Below, one piece after another: positions 56,811 through 64,000 of a DNA stretch of 64,000 bases; within the stretch, counting starts at the first letter, position 1; the number at the start of each line of letters is the position of its first letter. Source of the DNA: Hyphomonadaceae bacterium (GTDB lineage Bacteria; Pseudomonadota; Alphaproteobacteria; Caulobacterales; Hyphomonadaceae); contig CANJIL010000008.1 of NCBI GenBank assembly GCA_947474455.1, forward strand, positions 25,587 through 89,586, read 5' to 3'. The notes under the pieces are model-generated. The model searched no databases. It worked only from the letters and a program-made list of their open reading frames with translations, and had not been told where the DNA came from. The position numbers and the translations under genes were made by a program.

Positions 56811-59525
56811 CTATCCCGCGGATCTCAGCTGCCCCAGCGCATCGCCCAGCTTCATCAGCGCGGCTTCGGCGGCAGCGCGGCGTTCGTGTTGCTCCTCGAC
56901 GACCTCGGGCGGGGCCTTGGCGACGAACTGTTCGTTCGAGAGCTTCTTCGCGATGCCGGCGATGTCGGCCTTGTGCCTGGCGGTCTCCTTCTCGAGGCGG
57001 GCGATCTCGGCCTTGAGGTCGATCAGCGCGGCGATCTCGAGGCAGGCGGTGGCTTCATCGAGGACGATGCGGATGGCGCCCTCGGGAGGCTCCTTCGCGA
57101 GTGAGACCGACTCGAGGCGGGCGAGACGCTCGATCAGCGACTGGTAGGTCGCAAGGCGCTTTTCGATTTCGGGCGAACCGCCAACGAGCGTGAGCGGGAC
57201 TTTGGCGCCGGCGGGGACGTTGAGGTCCGAGCGCGTGGAACGAATTGCAGTGATGAGGCGGATAACCCAGTTCACTTCGGCATCGGCGGTCGCGTCGATC
57301 AGCTTGCAGTCGAGCGCAGGCCAGCTCCTCGAGATCAGCAGGCCCTTGCGGCCGATTGGTTTGCCGAATTCCTGGAACAACTCTTCGGTGACGTAGGGCA
57401 TGAAGGGGTGCAGCAGGTGGACGATCTGATCGAGCGCCCAAGCCATAGTGGCGCGTGTTTCGGCTTTGATGGCTTCGTCAGAACCCATGAAGATCGGCTT
57501 GGTGAGCTCGATGTACCAGTCGCAGACCACGTTCCAAACATAGGTGTAGATCGCGCCGGCGGATTCGTTGAACTTGTAGTCGGAGATGCCCTGCTCGACC
57601 GCTTTCGTCGTGCGCACAGCTTCGGAGACGACCCATTTGTTGAGCGCGTGCTTCACTGAGCCGGGATCGAAACCGGGCTTAAGTTCGCAGCCATTCATCT
57701 GGGCGAACTTGGTGGCGTTCCAAAGCTTGGTGGAGAAGTTACGGTAGCCTTCGACACGTTGTTTCGCGAGCTTGATGTCGCGGCCCTGCGCGGCCATGGC
57801 GGCGAGCGTCATGCGCAGCGCATCGGCGCCGAATTCGTCGACGAGTTCGAGGGGGTCGATGGCGTTGCCGAGCGACTTCGACATCTTGCGCCCCTTCTCG
57901 TCGCGGACGAGGGCGTGGATGTAGACGTCCTTGAAGGGCGCCTCGCCCATGAAGTGGATGCCCTGCATCATCATGCGGGCGACCCAGAAGAAGATGATGT
58001 CGAAGGCGGTGACGAGGACGGAGCCGGGGTAAAATTCCTTCAGCGCCGGATCGACCTCGCCGGGCCAGCCCATGGTGGAGAACGGCCAGAGGGCGGACGA
58101 GAACCAGGTGTCGAGGACGTCTTCGTCCTGACGAAGTTCGACAGCCTTGCCGTAATGCTTCTTCGCTTGCTCGTGCGCTTCGGCTTCGGAGAAGGCGACG
58201 AAGAACTTGTTGTCGGGTCCGTACCACGCCGGGATGCGGTGGCCCCACCAGAGCTGGCGGCTGACGCACCACGGTTCGATATTGCGCATCCATTCATAGT
58301 AGGTCTTGGCCCAGTTCTCAGGGACGAATCTGGTCTCGCAGTTCTCGACGGCCTTGATCGCCGGCTGGGCCAGCGTCTTGGCGTCAACATACCATTGGTC
58401 GGTCAGGTAGGGCTCGACGACGACCTGGCTGCGGTCGCCGAACGGCTGCATGATGGTCTTGTCCTCGATCAGCACGAGGCAGCCTTCCGTCTCGATGTCG
58501 GCGACGACCTGCTTGCGGGCGGCGAAGCGTTCGAGGCCCTGATACTTCTTCGGAACAGCGTCGTTGAGGTACGCCGTGTCCGTGAAGATGTTGATCATGT
58601 CGAGCTTGTTGCGCTTGCCGACCTGGTAGTCGTTGAAGTCGTGCGCTGGGGTGACCTTCACGGCGCCTGAGCCCTGCGCCGGATCGGCGTATTCGTCGGC
58701 GACGATCGGGACCAGGCGGCCCGTGAGCGGCAGCCTGACCATCTTGCCGACGATCGCGCGGTAGCGCTCGTCATCGGGATGCACTGCGACGCCGGTATCG
58801 CCGAGCATAGTCTCCGGCCGCGTCGTCGCCACGACGATGTAGTCGCGGTCTTCGAACATGGCGGGCTTGCCAGTCTCGTCATAAGCGGTCGGGAATTTGT
58901 AGGTGGAGCCGTCGGCGAGCGGATACTTGAAGTGCCAGAAATGGCCCTTCACTTCCCGGTTCTCAACTTCGAGGTCCGAGATCGCAGTCTGGAATTGCGG
59001 GTCCCAGTTCACGAGGCGCTTGTCGCGGTAGATCAGGCCTTCCCGGTAGAGTTCGACGAAGACCTTGGTGACGGCTTCGCTAAGGCCCTTGTCGAGCGTG
59101 AAGCGTTCGCGGCTCCAGTCGCAGGACGCGCCGAGGCGCTTGAGCTGGTTGGTGATCGAACCACCGGATTTCTCTTTCCATTGCCAGACGCGCTCGAGGA
59201 ATTTCTCGCGGCCGAGTTCGCGGCGGCCGATATTGCCTTCTTGCGCGAGCTGGCGCTCGACGACCATTTGCGTCGCGATGCCGGCGTGATCTGTGCCGGG
59301 TTGCCAGAGCGTGCGGAAACCGCGCATGCGGTGGTGGCGGATCAGGACATCCTGCAGCGTATTGTTAAGCGCATGGCCCATGTGGAGCACGCCGGTGACG
59401 TTCGGCGGCGGGATGACGATCGAATAGGGCTCGCCCTCGCCGGACGGCTTGAATGCGCCGGATTCTTCCCAGGCCTCGTAGAGGCGGGGTTCTGCGGATT
59501 TGTGGTCGAAACGATCGTCAATCAT
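56811..59525 (-). CDS. valS: valyl-tRNA synthetase
   Basis: A class I synthetase with editing domain. About 904 residues from the ATG at 59525 (MIDDRFDHKSAEPRLYEAWE). It has the HIGH-type motif HMGH at residues 48-51, the editing-domain segment TTRPETMLGDTGVAVHP, KMSKSLGNAIDP at about 546-557 and the C-terminal coiled-coil with EIARLEKETARHKADI. Length is normal for the bacterial enzyme. The in-frame extension upstream is Arg-rich and unlikely to be translated. Confidence 0.97.
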   Translation of the reverse strand: MIDDRFDHKSAEPRLYEAWEESGAFKPSGEGEPYSIVIPPPNVTGVLHMGHALNNTLQDVLIRHHRMRGFRTLWQPGTDHAGIATQMVVERQLAQEGNIGRRELGREKFLERVWQWKEKSGGSITNQLKRLGASCDWSRERFTLDKGLSEAVTKVFVELYREGLIYRDKRLVNWDPQFQTAISDLEVENREVKGHFWHFKYPLADGSTYKFPTAYDETGKPAMFEDRDYIVVATTRPETMLGDTGVAVHPDDERYRAIVGKMVRLPLTGRLVPIVADEYADPAQGSGAVKVTPAHDFNDYQVGKRNKLDMINIFTDTAYLNDAVPKKYQGLERFAARKQVVADIETEGCLVLIEDKTIMQPFGDRSQVVVEPYLTDQWYVDAKTLAQPAIKAVENCETRFVPENWAKTYYEWMRNIEPWCVSRQLWWGHRIPAWYGPDNKFFVAFSEAEAHEQAKKHYGKAVELRQDEDVLDTWFSSALWPFSTMGWPGEVDPALKEFYPGSVLVTAFDIIFFWVARMMMQGIHFMGEAPFKDVYIHALVRDEKGRKMSKSLGNAIDPLELVDEFGADALRMTLAAMAAQGRDIKLAKQRVEGYRNFSTKLWNATKFAQMNGCELKPGFDPGSVKHALNKWVVSEAVRTTKAVEQGISDYKFNESAGAIYTYVWNVVCDWYIELTKPIFMGSDEAIKAETRATMAWALDQIVHLLHPFMPYVTEELFQEFGKPIGRKGLLISRSWPALDCKLIDATADAEVNWVIRLITAIRSTRSDLNVPAGAKVPLTLVGGSPEIEKRLATYQSLIERLARLESVSLAKEPPEGAIRIVLDEATACLEIAALIDLKAEIARLEKETARHKADIAGIAKKLSNEQFVAKAPPEVVEEQHERRAAAEAALMKLGDALGQLRSAG

Positions 59526-59585
59526 GCCTTGCGGATAGCTTGGCCAACGCTTTTGAACAACCCGCCAGCGGGGCCTCGCCCGCAC

Positions 59586-59692
59586 CTTGTCATCCCGGAA
59601 GCACGAACGCTATCCGGGAGCGACTTCCTGCCTCGTCCGGCCAGTCTGTGGTTCCCGGCTCTCACCTGCCCTCCGGCCGGGATGACAGGCTT
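59586..59692. repeat. palindromic intergenic repeat, copy B
   Basis: The ends CTTGTCATCCCGG and CCGGGATGACAGG are inverted copies (11 bases TGTCATCCCGG match exactly) with a second pairing GGAAGC..GGGAGC nearer the centre. The element sits between valS and the broken phosphatase gene and has the same TCAT(C/T)CC end as copy A. Confidence 0.5.
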
Positions 59693-59731
59693 TGCGTTTC
59701 AGGCAAAACTGTCCCGGCTAGAGGAATTGCG

Positions 59732-60344
59732 ATGAAGCGCATCTGGATATTCCGTCACGCCCAGAGCGCGTCGAACGCCAGGGGCACGACGCTAGCCCCG
59801 CACGGCATACCGCTGACGGAACATGGCCACACGCAGGCCCGCGACCTGGCCTGGAGCCTCGCGGAAGCGCCCCAGCGGATCACCACTCCGCCCTTCCGGC
59901 GGGCGATCGACACGGCCAGGCCGATCGATGCGCGGTTCCCCGGGGGCGATCAATGAGAAGTGGCCGGTACAGGAGTTTACCTATCTGGAGCCGGCGAGCT
60001 GCGTCGGCACGTCGTGGATCGACCGCAAGCCGCGGATCGATGCTTACTGGGCGAAGCTGGATCCCGCCTATATCGACGGCGTCGGGGCGGAGAGCTTTTC
60101 CCACCTGCTGACGCGTGCGCGGAGGTTTCTCGACGACCTCCCGGAGCTGGACAGCGACCTGACGCTGGTTGTCTCGCATGGCCAGTTCATGCAGGCGGCC
60201 AAGCTGCTGGTGCAGCGACCGGAGGTCGGCGACCTGACGGCCATGAGCATCTTCATCGACCGCCAGCTGCGGCGGCCGTTCGCCCACTACGAGCGGATGG
60301 AGCTGCGGGCGGATGGAACGACGCTGCGCATTATCGAGCCCTGA
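59732..60344 (+). pseudogene. histidine phosphatase family gene with one frameshift
   Basis: MKRIWIFRHAQSASNARGTT (ATG at 59732) has the RHxxS phosphohistidine motif of the phosphoglycerate-mutase superfamily. The frame ends at a TGA near 59955. A +1 shift in the CCCCGGGGG run at 59938-59946 joins it smoothly to AINEKWPVQEFTYLEP, LDSDLTLVVSHGQFMQAAKL (second catalytic His) and a stop at 60344. With one G removed the protein would be about 204 residues, normal for the family. Either a real frameshift, slippage in the run, or an assembly error. Confidence 0.7.
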
Positions 60345-60347
60345 AAA

Positions 60348-60384
60348 CACAAAAGGCGCACCGGTGAAGGTGCGCCCTGTGTTT
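60348..60384. terminator. bidirectional terminator between the phosphatase gene and popZ
   Basis: A perfect stem GGCGCACC/GGTGCGCC (60355-60376) is followed by TGTGTTTT on the plus strand and by TTTTGTGTTTT on the minus strand. It sits between convergent genes and can stop transcription from both sides. Confidence 0.8.
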
Positions 60385-60453
60385 TAGATCGTTGGGTCAG
60401 TGCAAAGTTCGTGTGGTGTCGCGCCAGCCGGCGACCGGGGTCCTCGTCAGCCC

Positions 60454-61041
60454 TTAGCGGGAGAGACGGCGGATGCGATCGATCTCCTTTGCAACTTCGG
60501 ATTCGACGATGTTCGTGAGGTTGGCGTCGAGCCATTCCTTGAGCATCGGCTTGAGTAGTTCGCGGACGACGTCATCCAGCGTGCCGCCCGTGGAGACAAG
60601 CATCGACCCCATCAGCTTGCCGAGCGCGCCGGCGGCGTGCTGGGCGACGGGCGCGCTGGTCAGCGTCTCGGTTGGAGCGGGCGGAGGCGTCCATTCGGCC
60701 TTCGGTGCGGGCATAGGAGCAGACTTTACCGCCGGCGCAGGCGGCGGCGCGGGCTCTACGTCCTCGATCAGGAAATCTTCCTCGAGCGAGCGTGCGGGCG
60801 GCATGAATTCTTCGGGTTCGTCGAAGACGGGCGCGGGTGCTTTGGCGATCACCGGCTCGGGTTTCGGCGCGGGGGCCGGTTGCGGCGGGGGCGCTTTCAC
60901 TTCCGCCGGGGCCGGAGGCGGCACGAGATCGAGCACATCGCCGCCAGCCTCGGCGGGTTTGTCTTCTTCAGAGATGATCCGGCGGATCGAGGCGAGAATC
61001 TCCTCCATCGTCGGCTCACGCTGAGCTTGTTCCGCAGACAT
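60454..61041 (-). CDS. popZ: DUF2497 polar organising protein PopZ
   Basis: PopZ forms a polymeric hub at the cell pole that anchors the ParB-bound origin in Caulobacter. The 195-residue protein has the short N-terminal helix TMEEILASIRRIISEEDKP that binds client proteins and a long acidic Pro/Ala-rich middle (about residues 40-130). The C-terminal oligomerisation helices are DDVVRELLKPMLKEWLDANL and VESEVAKEIDRIRRL. Its neighbours valS and tolC match the arrangement in Caulobacter-like genomes, which supports the taxonomic call. Confidence 0.92.
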   Translation of the reverse strand: MSAEQAQREPTMEEILASIRRIISEEDKPAEAGGDVLDLVPPPAPAEVKAPPPQPAPAPKPEPVIAKAPAPVFDEPEEFMPPARSLEEDFLIEDVEPAPPPAPAVKSAPMPAPKAEWTPPPAPTETLTSAPVAQHAAGALGKLMGSMLVSTGGTLDDVVRELLKPMLKEWLDANLTNIVESEVAKEIDRIRRLSR

Positions 61042-61159
61042 TGCCGCCCTCGTTCAATCAAATGAGCGCAAAAGGAACGTGATTCCCCGCAGCCCACGAT
61101 TAAGCAATAGACAGGCGTATGGTGTGGAATTCGTTAACGCGCCAGTAGTGCGCAAAAGC

Positions 61160-62461
61160 CTATTTGCTAATGGATTCAGGACGCAGACGGCCTGTGGCCG
61201 CCAGCAGCCGGTGGATCGCGATATAGGCTTGCCGTTCCGCGTCGACCTGCCTCAGGCGGGCATCGAGAAGTTCGCGCTCCTGATCCAGCACGTCGAGCGT
61301 GATGCGTGTGCCGACGGCAAGCTCCTGCAGTGCGCCTTCAAGCGCGACCTCGGCGGCCGCGACGCGGCTGGTCGATGCGGTGATCGCTTCGCGCGCAGCG
61401 ATAACCTGGTGCCAGTATGTGGTGGTCTGGGCCGTGACGTCACGCTCGACCGCCAAGCGCTGATAGCGGGCGCGGTCGGCTTCGAGCTGGGCGCCGCGTG
61501 TTTTTGATTCGAGCAGGCCGCCGTTGAACAGGGGCCAGCGGAATTCGGCAACGACGCCGACATTTGTGTCCTGGAAACTTTGATTATAGCGCGTGTCAGT
61601 TAGGCCCGCACTGCCGACGAGATCGAACTGCGGCGCAAGCGCACCACGAGCGACGTCGACGGCGCGCTCACCTTGCACTTCCAGAGCACGAGCGGCCAGA
61701 AGCGCCGGATTTCCACTGCGGGCGATCGCTAGCGCTTCGTCCAGCGTCCCGGGCAAGGCCGGCGCTGGCGGCGGCTCGGCAAGTTGAACCGGAGGGCGAC
61801 CGACGATCTGTTCGTAGACGGCGCGAGCGCGGGCAAGACCGGCGCGCGAGTTCGCAAGTTCCGATTCAGAGGCGGCGGCCTGCGCTTGCGCCTGCGAGAC
61901 ATCGGTGCGGGTGACTTCGCCGACATCGAACCTGTCGGTGGCGGCCCGCACCTGCTGGCGCAGCGAGGCGACGTTGGTTTCGCGAATCTCGACTTCACGT
62001 TCGGCGAGGCGCACGTCGACGAAGGCCGTTACGACAGCGAGAACGGTCTCCTGCTCGGCGTTGATGAGCCGGGCCTGCGATACGTCGACGCCGGCGCTCG
62101 CCTGATCGGCCCGCGCCATCAGCGAACCGCCGGACCAGAGCGATTGGCGAGCTTCGAGGCCGAGCATGCCGCGCTGACTGTTTCCGTCTTCCGGGAAATT
62201 GCCGGACGGTGTGCTGACCTGCCGGCCTATGGTCTGGTTCTGCGCTCCGTAGCTTCCCGTGAAGTTGAGCTGCGGGCCCATCTGGGACTTGGCCTGGGTG
62301 AAGGTTTCGTCTGCGACGCCGCGCGACTTGCGTGCGGCCATCAGGGTCGGGTTGTTGGAGATGGCGGAGTCAACCGCGTCGGACAGTGTGTCGCGGCTGG
62401 CCTGAGCGAGGGCCGGCGTCGAAACCGACGCCATCAGCACCAGGGCTGCAAAGATTTTCAT
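61160..62461 (-). CDS. tolC: TolC family outer-membrane efflux protein
   Basis: This is the outer-membrane channel of type I secretion and RND efflux. The 433-residue product has a Sec signal peptide (MKIFAALVLMASVSTPALAQA), two related halves with long helices (FTQAKSQMGPQLNFTGSYG; GALAPQFDLVGSAGLTDTRY) and RVAAAEVALEGALQELAVGTRI near the C-terminus. Length is typical. No inner-membrane pump genes are adjacent. Confidence 0.94.
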   Translation of the reverse strand: MKIFAALVLMASVSTPALAQASRDTLSDAVDSAISNNPTLMAARKSRGVADETFTQAKSQMGPQLNFTGSYGAQNQTIGRQVSTPSGNFPEDGNSQRGMLGLEARQSLWSGGSLMARADQASAGVDVSQARLINAEQETVLAVVTAFVDVRLAEREVEIRETNVASLRQQVRAATDRFDVGEVTRTDVSQAQAQAAASESELANSRAGLARARAVYEQIVGRPPVQLAEPPPAPALPGTLDEALAIARSGNPALLAARALEVQGERAVDVARGALAPQFDLVGSAGLTDTRYNQSFQDTNVGVVAEFRWPLFNGGLLESKTRGAQLEADRARYQRLAVERDVTAQTTTYWHQVIAAREAITASTSRVAAAEVALEGALQELAVGTRITLDVLDQERELLDARLRQVDAERQAYIAIHRLLAATGRLRPESISK

Positions 62462-62582
62462 GGCCTACTCCCTCGAATGGCTTGCCCATATCGGGTCCCA
62501 GCCAGCAGCGCAGCGTCCTGCTGCACAGGTCATGGACCAAGCAGCAGCGCGCGGAGGCTGACAGGTAAGACCCTAATTAGCC

Positions 62583-63218
62583 TTAAAGACGAAATTCGGC
62601 GGCTTTCTCAAAGCCGGGAAGCAACGGAATGGCCGTATCGAAGGGCGCGCGCCATGCAGTCTTGCCGCCAGCGCGGGTATAGATTCGGGCGCGGCGGATG
62701 CCGCCGTCGGCCACGGCAACAGCCAGACGGCCCCCTTCGGCCAGTTGGTCGAGCCAGGCCTGCGGCACATCCTCGACAGCGCCGTTCACGAAGATCACAT
62801 CGAACGGGGCCCTGGCGGGGACGCCAGCCTTGAGGGACCCTGCCACCACGTCCACGCCTGGGACTTTCTGGCGAATGGCCCCGGCTGCGGCTTCGTCCTG
62901 TTCCAGGGCAGTGACCCTCACGGCGAGCTTGGAAAGGACAGCCGCGGAATAGCCGGTGCCTGCAGCGATATCGAGCACACGGTCAGTGTCGCGGACGGCG
63001 GCTGCGTTGACCAGCTTGGAGAAATCCCGCGCGGCGATGAGCCAGCGGCCCGGCACGGTTTCCACCATCACATCGGCATAGGCCGAAGCACGGCGGCTGG
63101 CAGGCACGAAGTGTTCGCGGGGAACAGCCGCCATGGCCGAGATCAGGCGGCGGTCCGTGACGTCGTTGGGACGCACCTGGCTGTCGATCATCGCGGTACG
63201 AGCAGCTTCCAGATCCAC
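62583..63218 (-). CDS. PCMT-like methyltransferase (second pcm paralogue)
   Basis: A 211-residue member of the protein-L-isoaspartate methyltransferase family. It has the start RTAMIDSQVRPNDVTDRRLI, AAVPREHFVPASRR, the SAM motif VLDIAAGTGYSAAVLSKLA and PFDVIFVNGAVEDVPQ. It is more divergent from classical Pcm than the copy at 31338: the motif just before the SAM site (usually isxPxm) is VPGRWLIAARDFSKLV. It may not repair isoaspartate. Its place next to tolC is common in this group. Confidence 0.9.
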   Translation of the reverse strand: MDLEAARTAMIDSQVRPNDVTDRRLISAMAAVPREHFVPASRRASAYADVMVETVPGRWLIAARDFSKLVNAAAVRDTDRVLDIAAGTGYSAAVLSKLAVRVTALEQDEAAAGAIRQKVPGVDVVAGSLKAGVPARAPFDVIFVNGAVEDVPQAWLDQLAEGGRLAVAVADGGIRRARIYTRAGGKTAWRAPFDTAIPLLPGFEKAAEFRL

Positions 63219-63345
63219 GAATAGCCCCTGTTTCCTGCGCAGACTCGGGGGTCTTGTGCGCCCCGGGCTCTTAGCATACGCACCAACCGGCGCAACGCGC
63301 CTAAACTACCCATAGCCGTCGCTCCGCCAGCGCCGGTCGTTCCGA

Positions 63346-63419
63346 GGCCTCGTGGCGGAGTGGTGACGCAGAGGACTGCAAATCCTTGCACCCCGGTTCG
63401 ATTCCGGGCGAGGCCTCCA
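63346..63419 (+). tRNA. tRNA-Cys (anticodon GCA)
   Basis: A 74-nt cloverleaf. Acceptor arms GGCCTCG/CGAGGCC, D arm GGCGGAGTGGTGACGC, anticodon arm GGACTGCAAATCC with GCA, T arm CCGGTTCGATTCCGG, discriminator T and an encoded CCA end. U at the discriminator position is the main identity base for cysteine. Confidence 0.97.
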
Positions 63420-63463
63420 ACTTCCCTTATTTCTTAACGCCGCGCCGGAAAATCGAACAATCC

Positions 63464-63486
63464 GGTTAGCGTTAACCTCTCATTTA
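63464..63486 (+). promoter_or_regulatory. TTAA-spaced CtrA-like box upstream of the candidate small RNA
   Basis: TTAA (63472-63475), seven bases, TTTA (63483-63486) differs in one position from the CtrA full site TTAA-N7-TTAA. It overlaps a small palindrome GGTTA-GCGT-TAACC (63464-63477). CtrA is the cell-cycle regulator of Caulobacterales; binding is an inference from the motif only. Confidence 0.3.
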
Positions 63487-63489
63487 CCA

Positions 63490-63583
63490 GCGCGGAGCAT
63501 GGTGGTGCTGTCTTCCCTTGAAGACACCCCACCATCACCCAAACGCCTTTGCGGGAGCCTCTGGCTCCCGCCCTCTTCTTTTT
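63490..63583 (+). ncRNA. candidate small RNA with two strong hairpins and terminator
   Basis: Between tRNA-Cys and tRNA-Asn. The first hairpin (63499-63535) pairs ATGGTGG with CCACCAT and TGTCTTC with GAAGACA around a CCTT loop. A C-rich linker CACCCAAACG follows. The second hairpin (63551-63571) is a perfect 9-bp stem GCGGGAGCC/GGCTCCCGC with loop TCT and tail CCTCTTCTTTTTG, an intrinsic terminator. No protein gene precedes the terminator. It could also be processed from a tRNA-Cys transcript. Confidence 0.55.
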
Positions 63584-63703
63584 GCATTGGATTCCGTGAG
63601 TTTCGAACGGGATCGCGGCCAGAAGGGCGGAATCGCGTGGCGGAGAGCGCTCCGCTATTGAACCGCCAAAGTCCGGCGGCTATACCCCCGCCTCCAACCG
63701 TGC

Positions 63704-63779
63704 TCCCTGATAGCTCAGTTGGTAGAGCATTCGACTGTTAATCGAATGGTCGCTGGTTCGAGTCCAGCTCAGGGAGCCA
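63704..63779 (+). tRNA. tRNA-Asn (anticodon GTT)
   Basis: A 76-nt cloverleaf. Acceptor arms TCCCTGA/TCAGGGA, D arm AGCTCAGTTGGTAGAGC, anticodon arm TTCGACTGTTAATCGAA with GTT, T arm CTGGTTCGAGTCCAG, discriminator G and encoded CCA. Confidence 0.97.
63738..63779. other. probable attachment site in the 3' half of tRNA-Asn
   Basis: The recombinase-like tail terminates within the tRNA-Asn gene, which implies that the 3' half (T arm, acceptor stem and CCA) was the integration point of an element lying to the right. The other end of the element is beyond the window, so the exact core cannot be measured. Confidence 0.45.
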
Positions 63780-63980
63780 GTTCTCTATTTTAGCCGAATT
63801 GACCGCCGCGAGTTCGGGCTGCCGTTCGGCGGTTGCAACAGTTTCCGCAAGTAAATCAAACGGTTCGCGGAAGGTGGCTACCACTTCGCCATCCTCCCAA
63901 GTGCAGTTCAAAAGTAGAAAATTGAGCAAACGGCGTTTCTCGCGTGCGCTCTTGACCTGCTCGGTTTCTTCGGACCAGCG
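63738..63980 (-). pseudogene. C-terminal remnant of a serine-recombinase-like integrase reading into tRNA-Asn
   Basis: On the minus strand an open frame from just after a TAG (63981-63983) reads RWSEETEQVKSAREKRRLL, FLLLNCTWEDGEVVATFRE, PFDLLAE and ends ENWLPELDSNQRPFD inside the antisense of the tRNA anticodon arm. The NC(S/T)W..G..vATfR.PFD..A pattern is the usual end of large serine recombinases, and such genes often end inside the tRNA they use as attachment site. Everything upstream is outside the window. The in-frame TAG suggests the gene is dead. Confidence 0.6.
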
Positions 63981-64000
63981 CTAGTTTGAGTAGGCGGCCA

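Overview
The window is a 64 kb piece of an alphaproteobacterial chromosome with high GC content (mostly about 62-70% where I counted). The best fit is the order Caulobacterales, Hyphomonadaceae/Caulobacter-like. The reasons are a PopZ-type polar organiser next to valS and tolC, the gene order erpA-dgt-SPOR-nagZ-scpA-scpB-tatABC-serS-surE-pcm-nlpD-yajC-secD, and alphaproteobacterial forms of the ribosomal proteins. No species call is possible from the sequence alone.

Left half (1-29.9 kb), all transcribed leftwards: the S10/spc operon (rpsJ to a truncated rpsE at the left edge), a short joint with a small DUF1330-like gene and a dead lipoprotein gene, then the str operon (rpsL, rpsG, fusA, tuf), rpoB-rpoC, rplJ-rplL, rplK-rplA, secE-nusG, and secD with yajC. 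Textbook sigma-70-like promoters can be read upstream of rpsJ, rpsL and yajC. Strong hairpin terminators follow tuf, rpoC, rplL and rplA. The rplJ leader is strongly structured.

Middle (30-45.5 kb): a cell-envelope and housekeeping cluster, also leftward. It holds the LysM/LytM lipoprotein, pcm, surE, a hypothetical, serS (with an unusual insertion of low GC content), tatC-tatB-tatA, scpB-scpA, nagZ, a SPOR-domain protein and dgt. Then come erpA (rightward), a low-complexity lipoprotein, two tiny envelope proteins and a nitroreductase.

Right third (45.5-64 kb): mixed single genes. These are a lone ExbD, a GFA-fold protein, xthA, a TIR-domain membrane protein broken by a frameshift and a stop, an S9 peptidase, a YqhA-like protein, a DUF3137 protein, a ParE-type toxin/antitoxin pair, an aldo/keto reductase, an isoaspartyl peptidase, valS, popZ, tolC and a second pcm-like methyltransferase. 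It ends with tRNA-Cys, a strongly folded candidate small RNA, and tRNA-Asn with the C-terminal remnant of a site-specific recombinase reading into it from the right, the signature of an integrated element.

A theme of the window is gene decay at the joints between essential operons. I can reconstruct at least seven broken genes (two lipoproteins, a phytanoyl-CoA dioxygenase, two PhnB-like VOC proteins, the TIR protein and a histidine phosphatase) plus the recombinase tail. Two rightward intrinsic terminators (51.7 kb, 63.55 kb) have no gene in front of them and mark candidate small RNAs.
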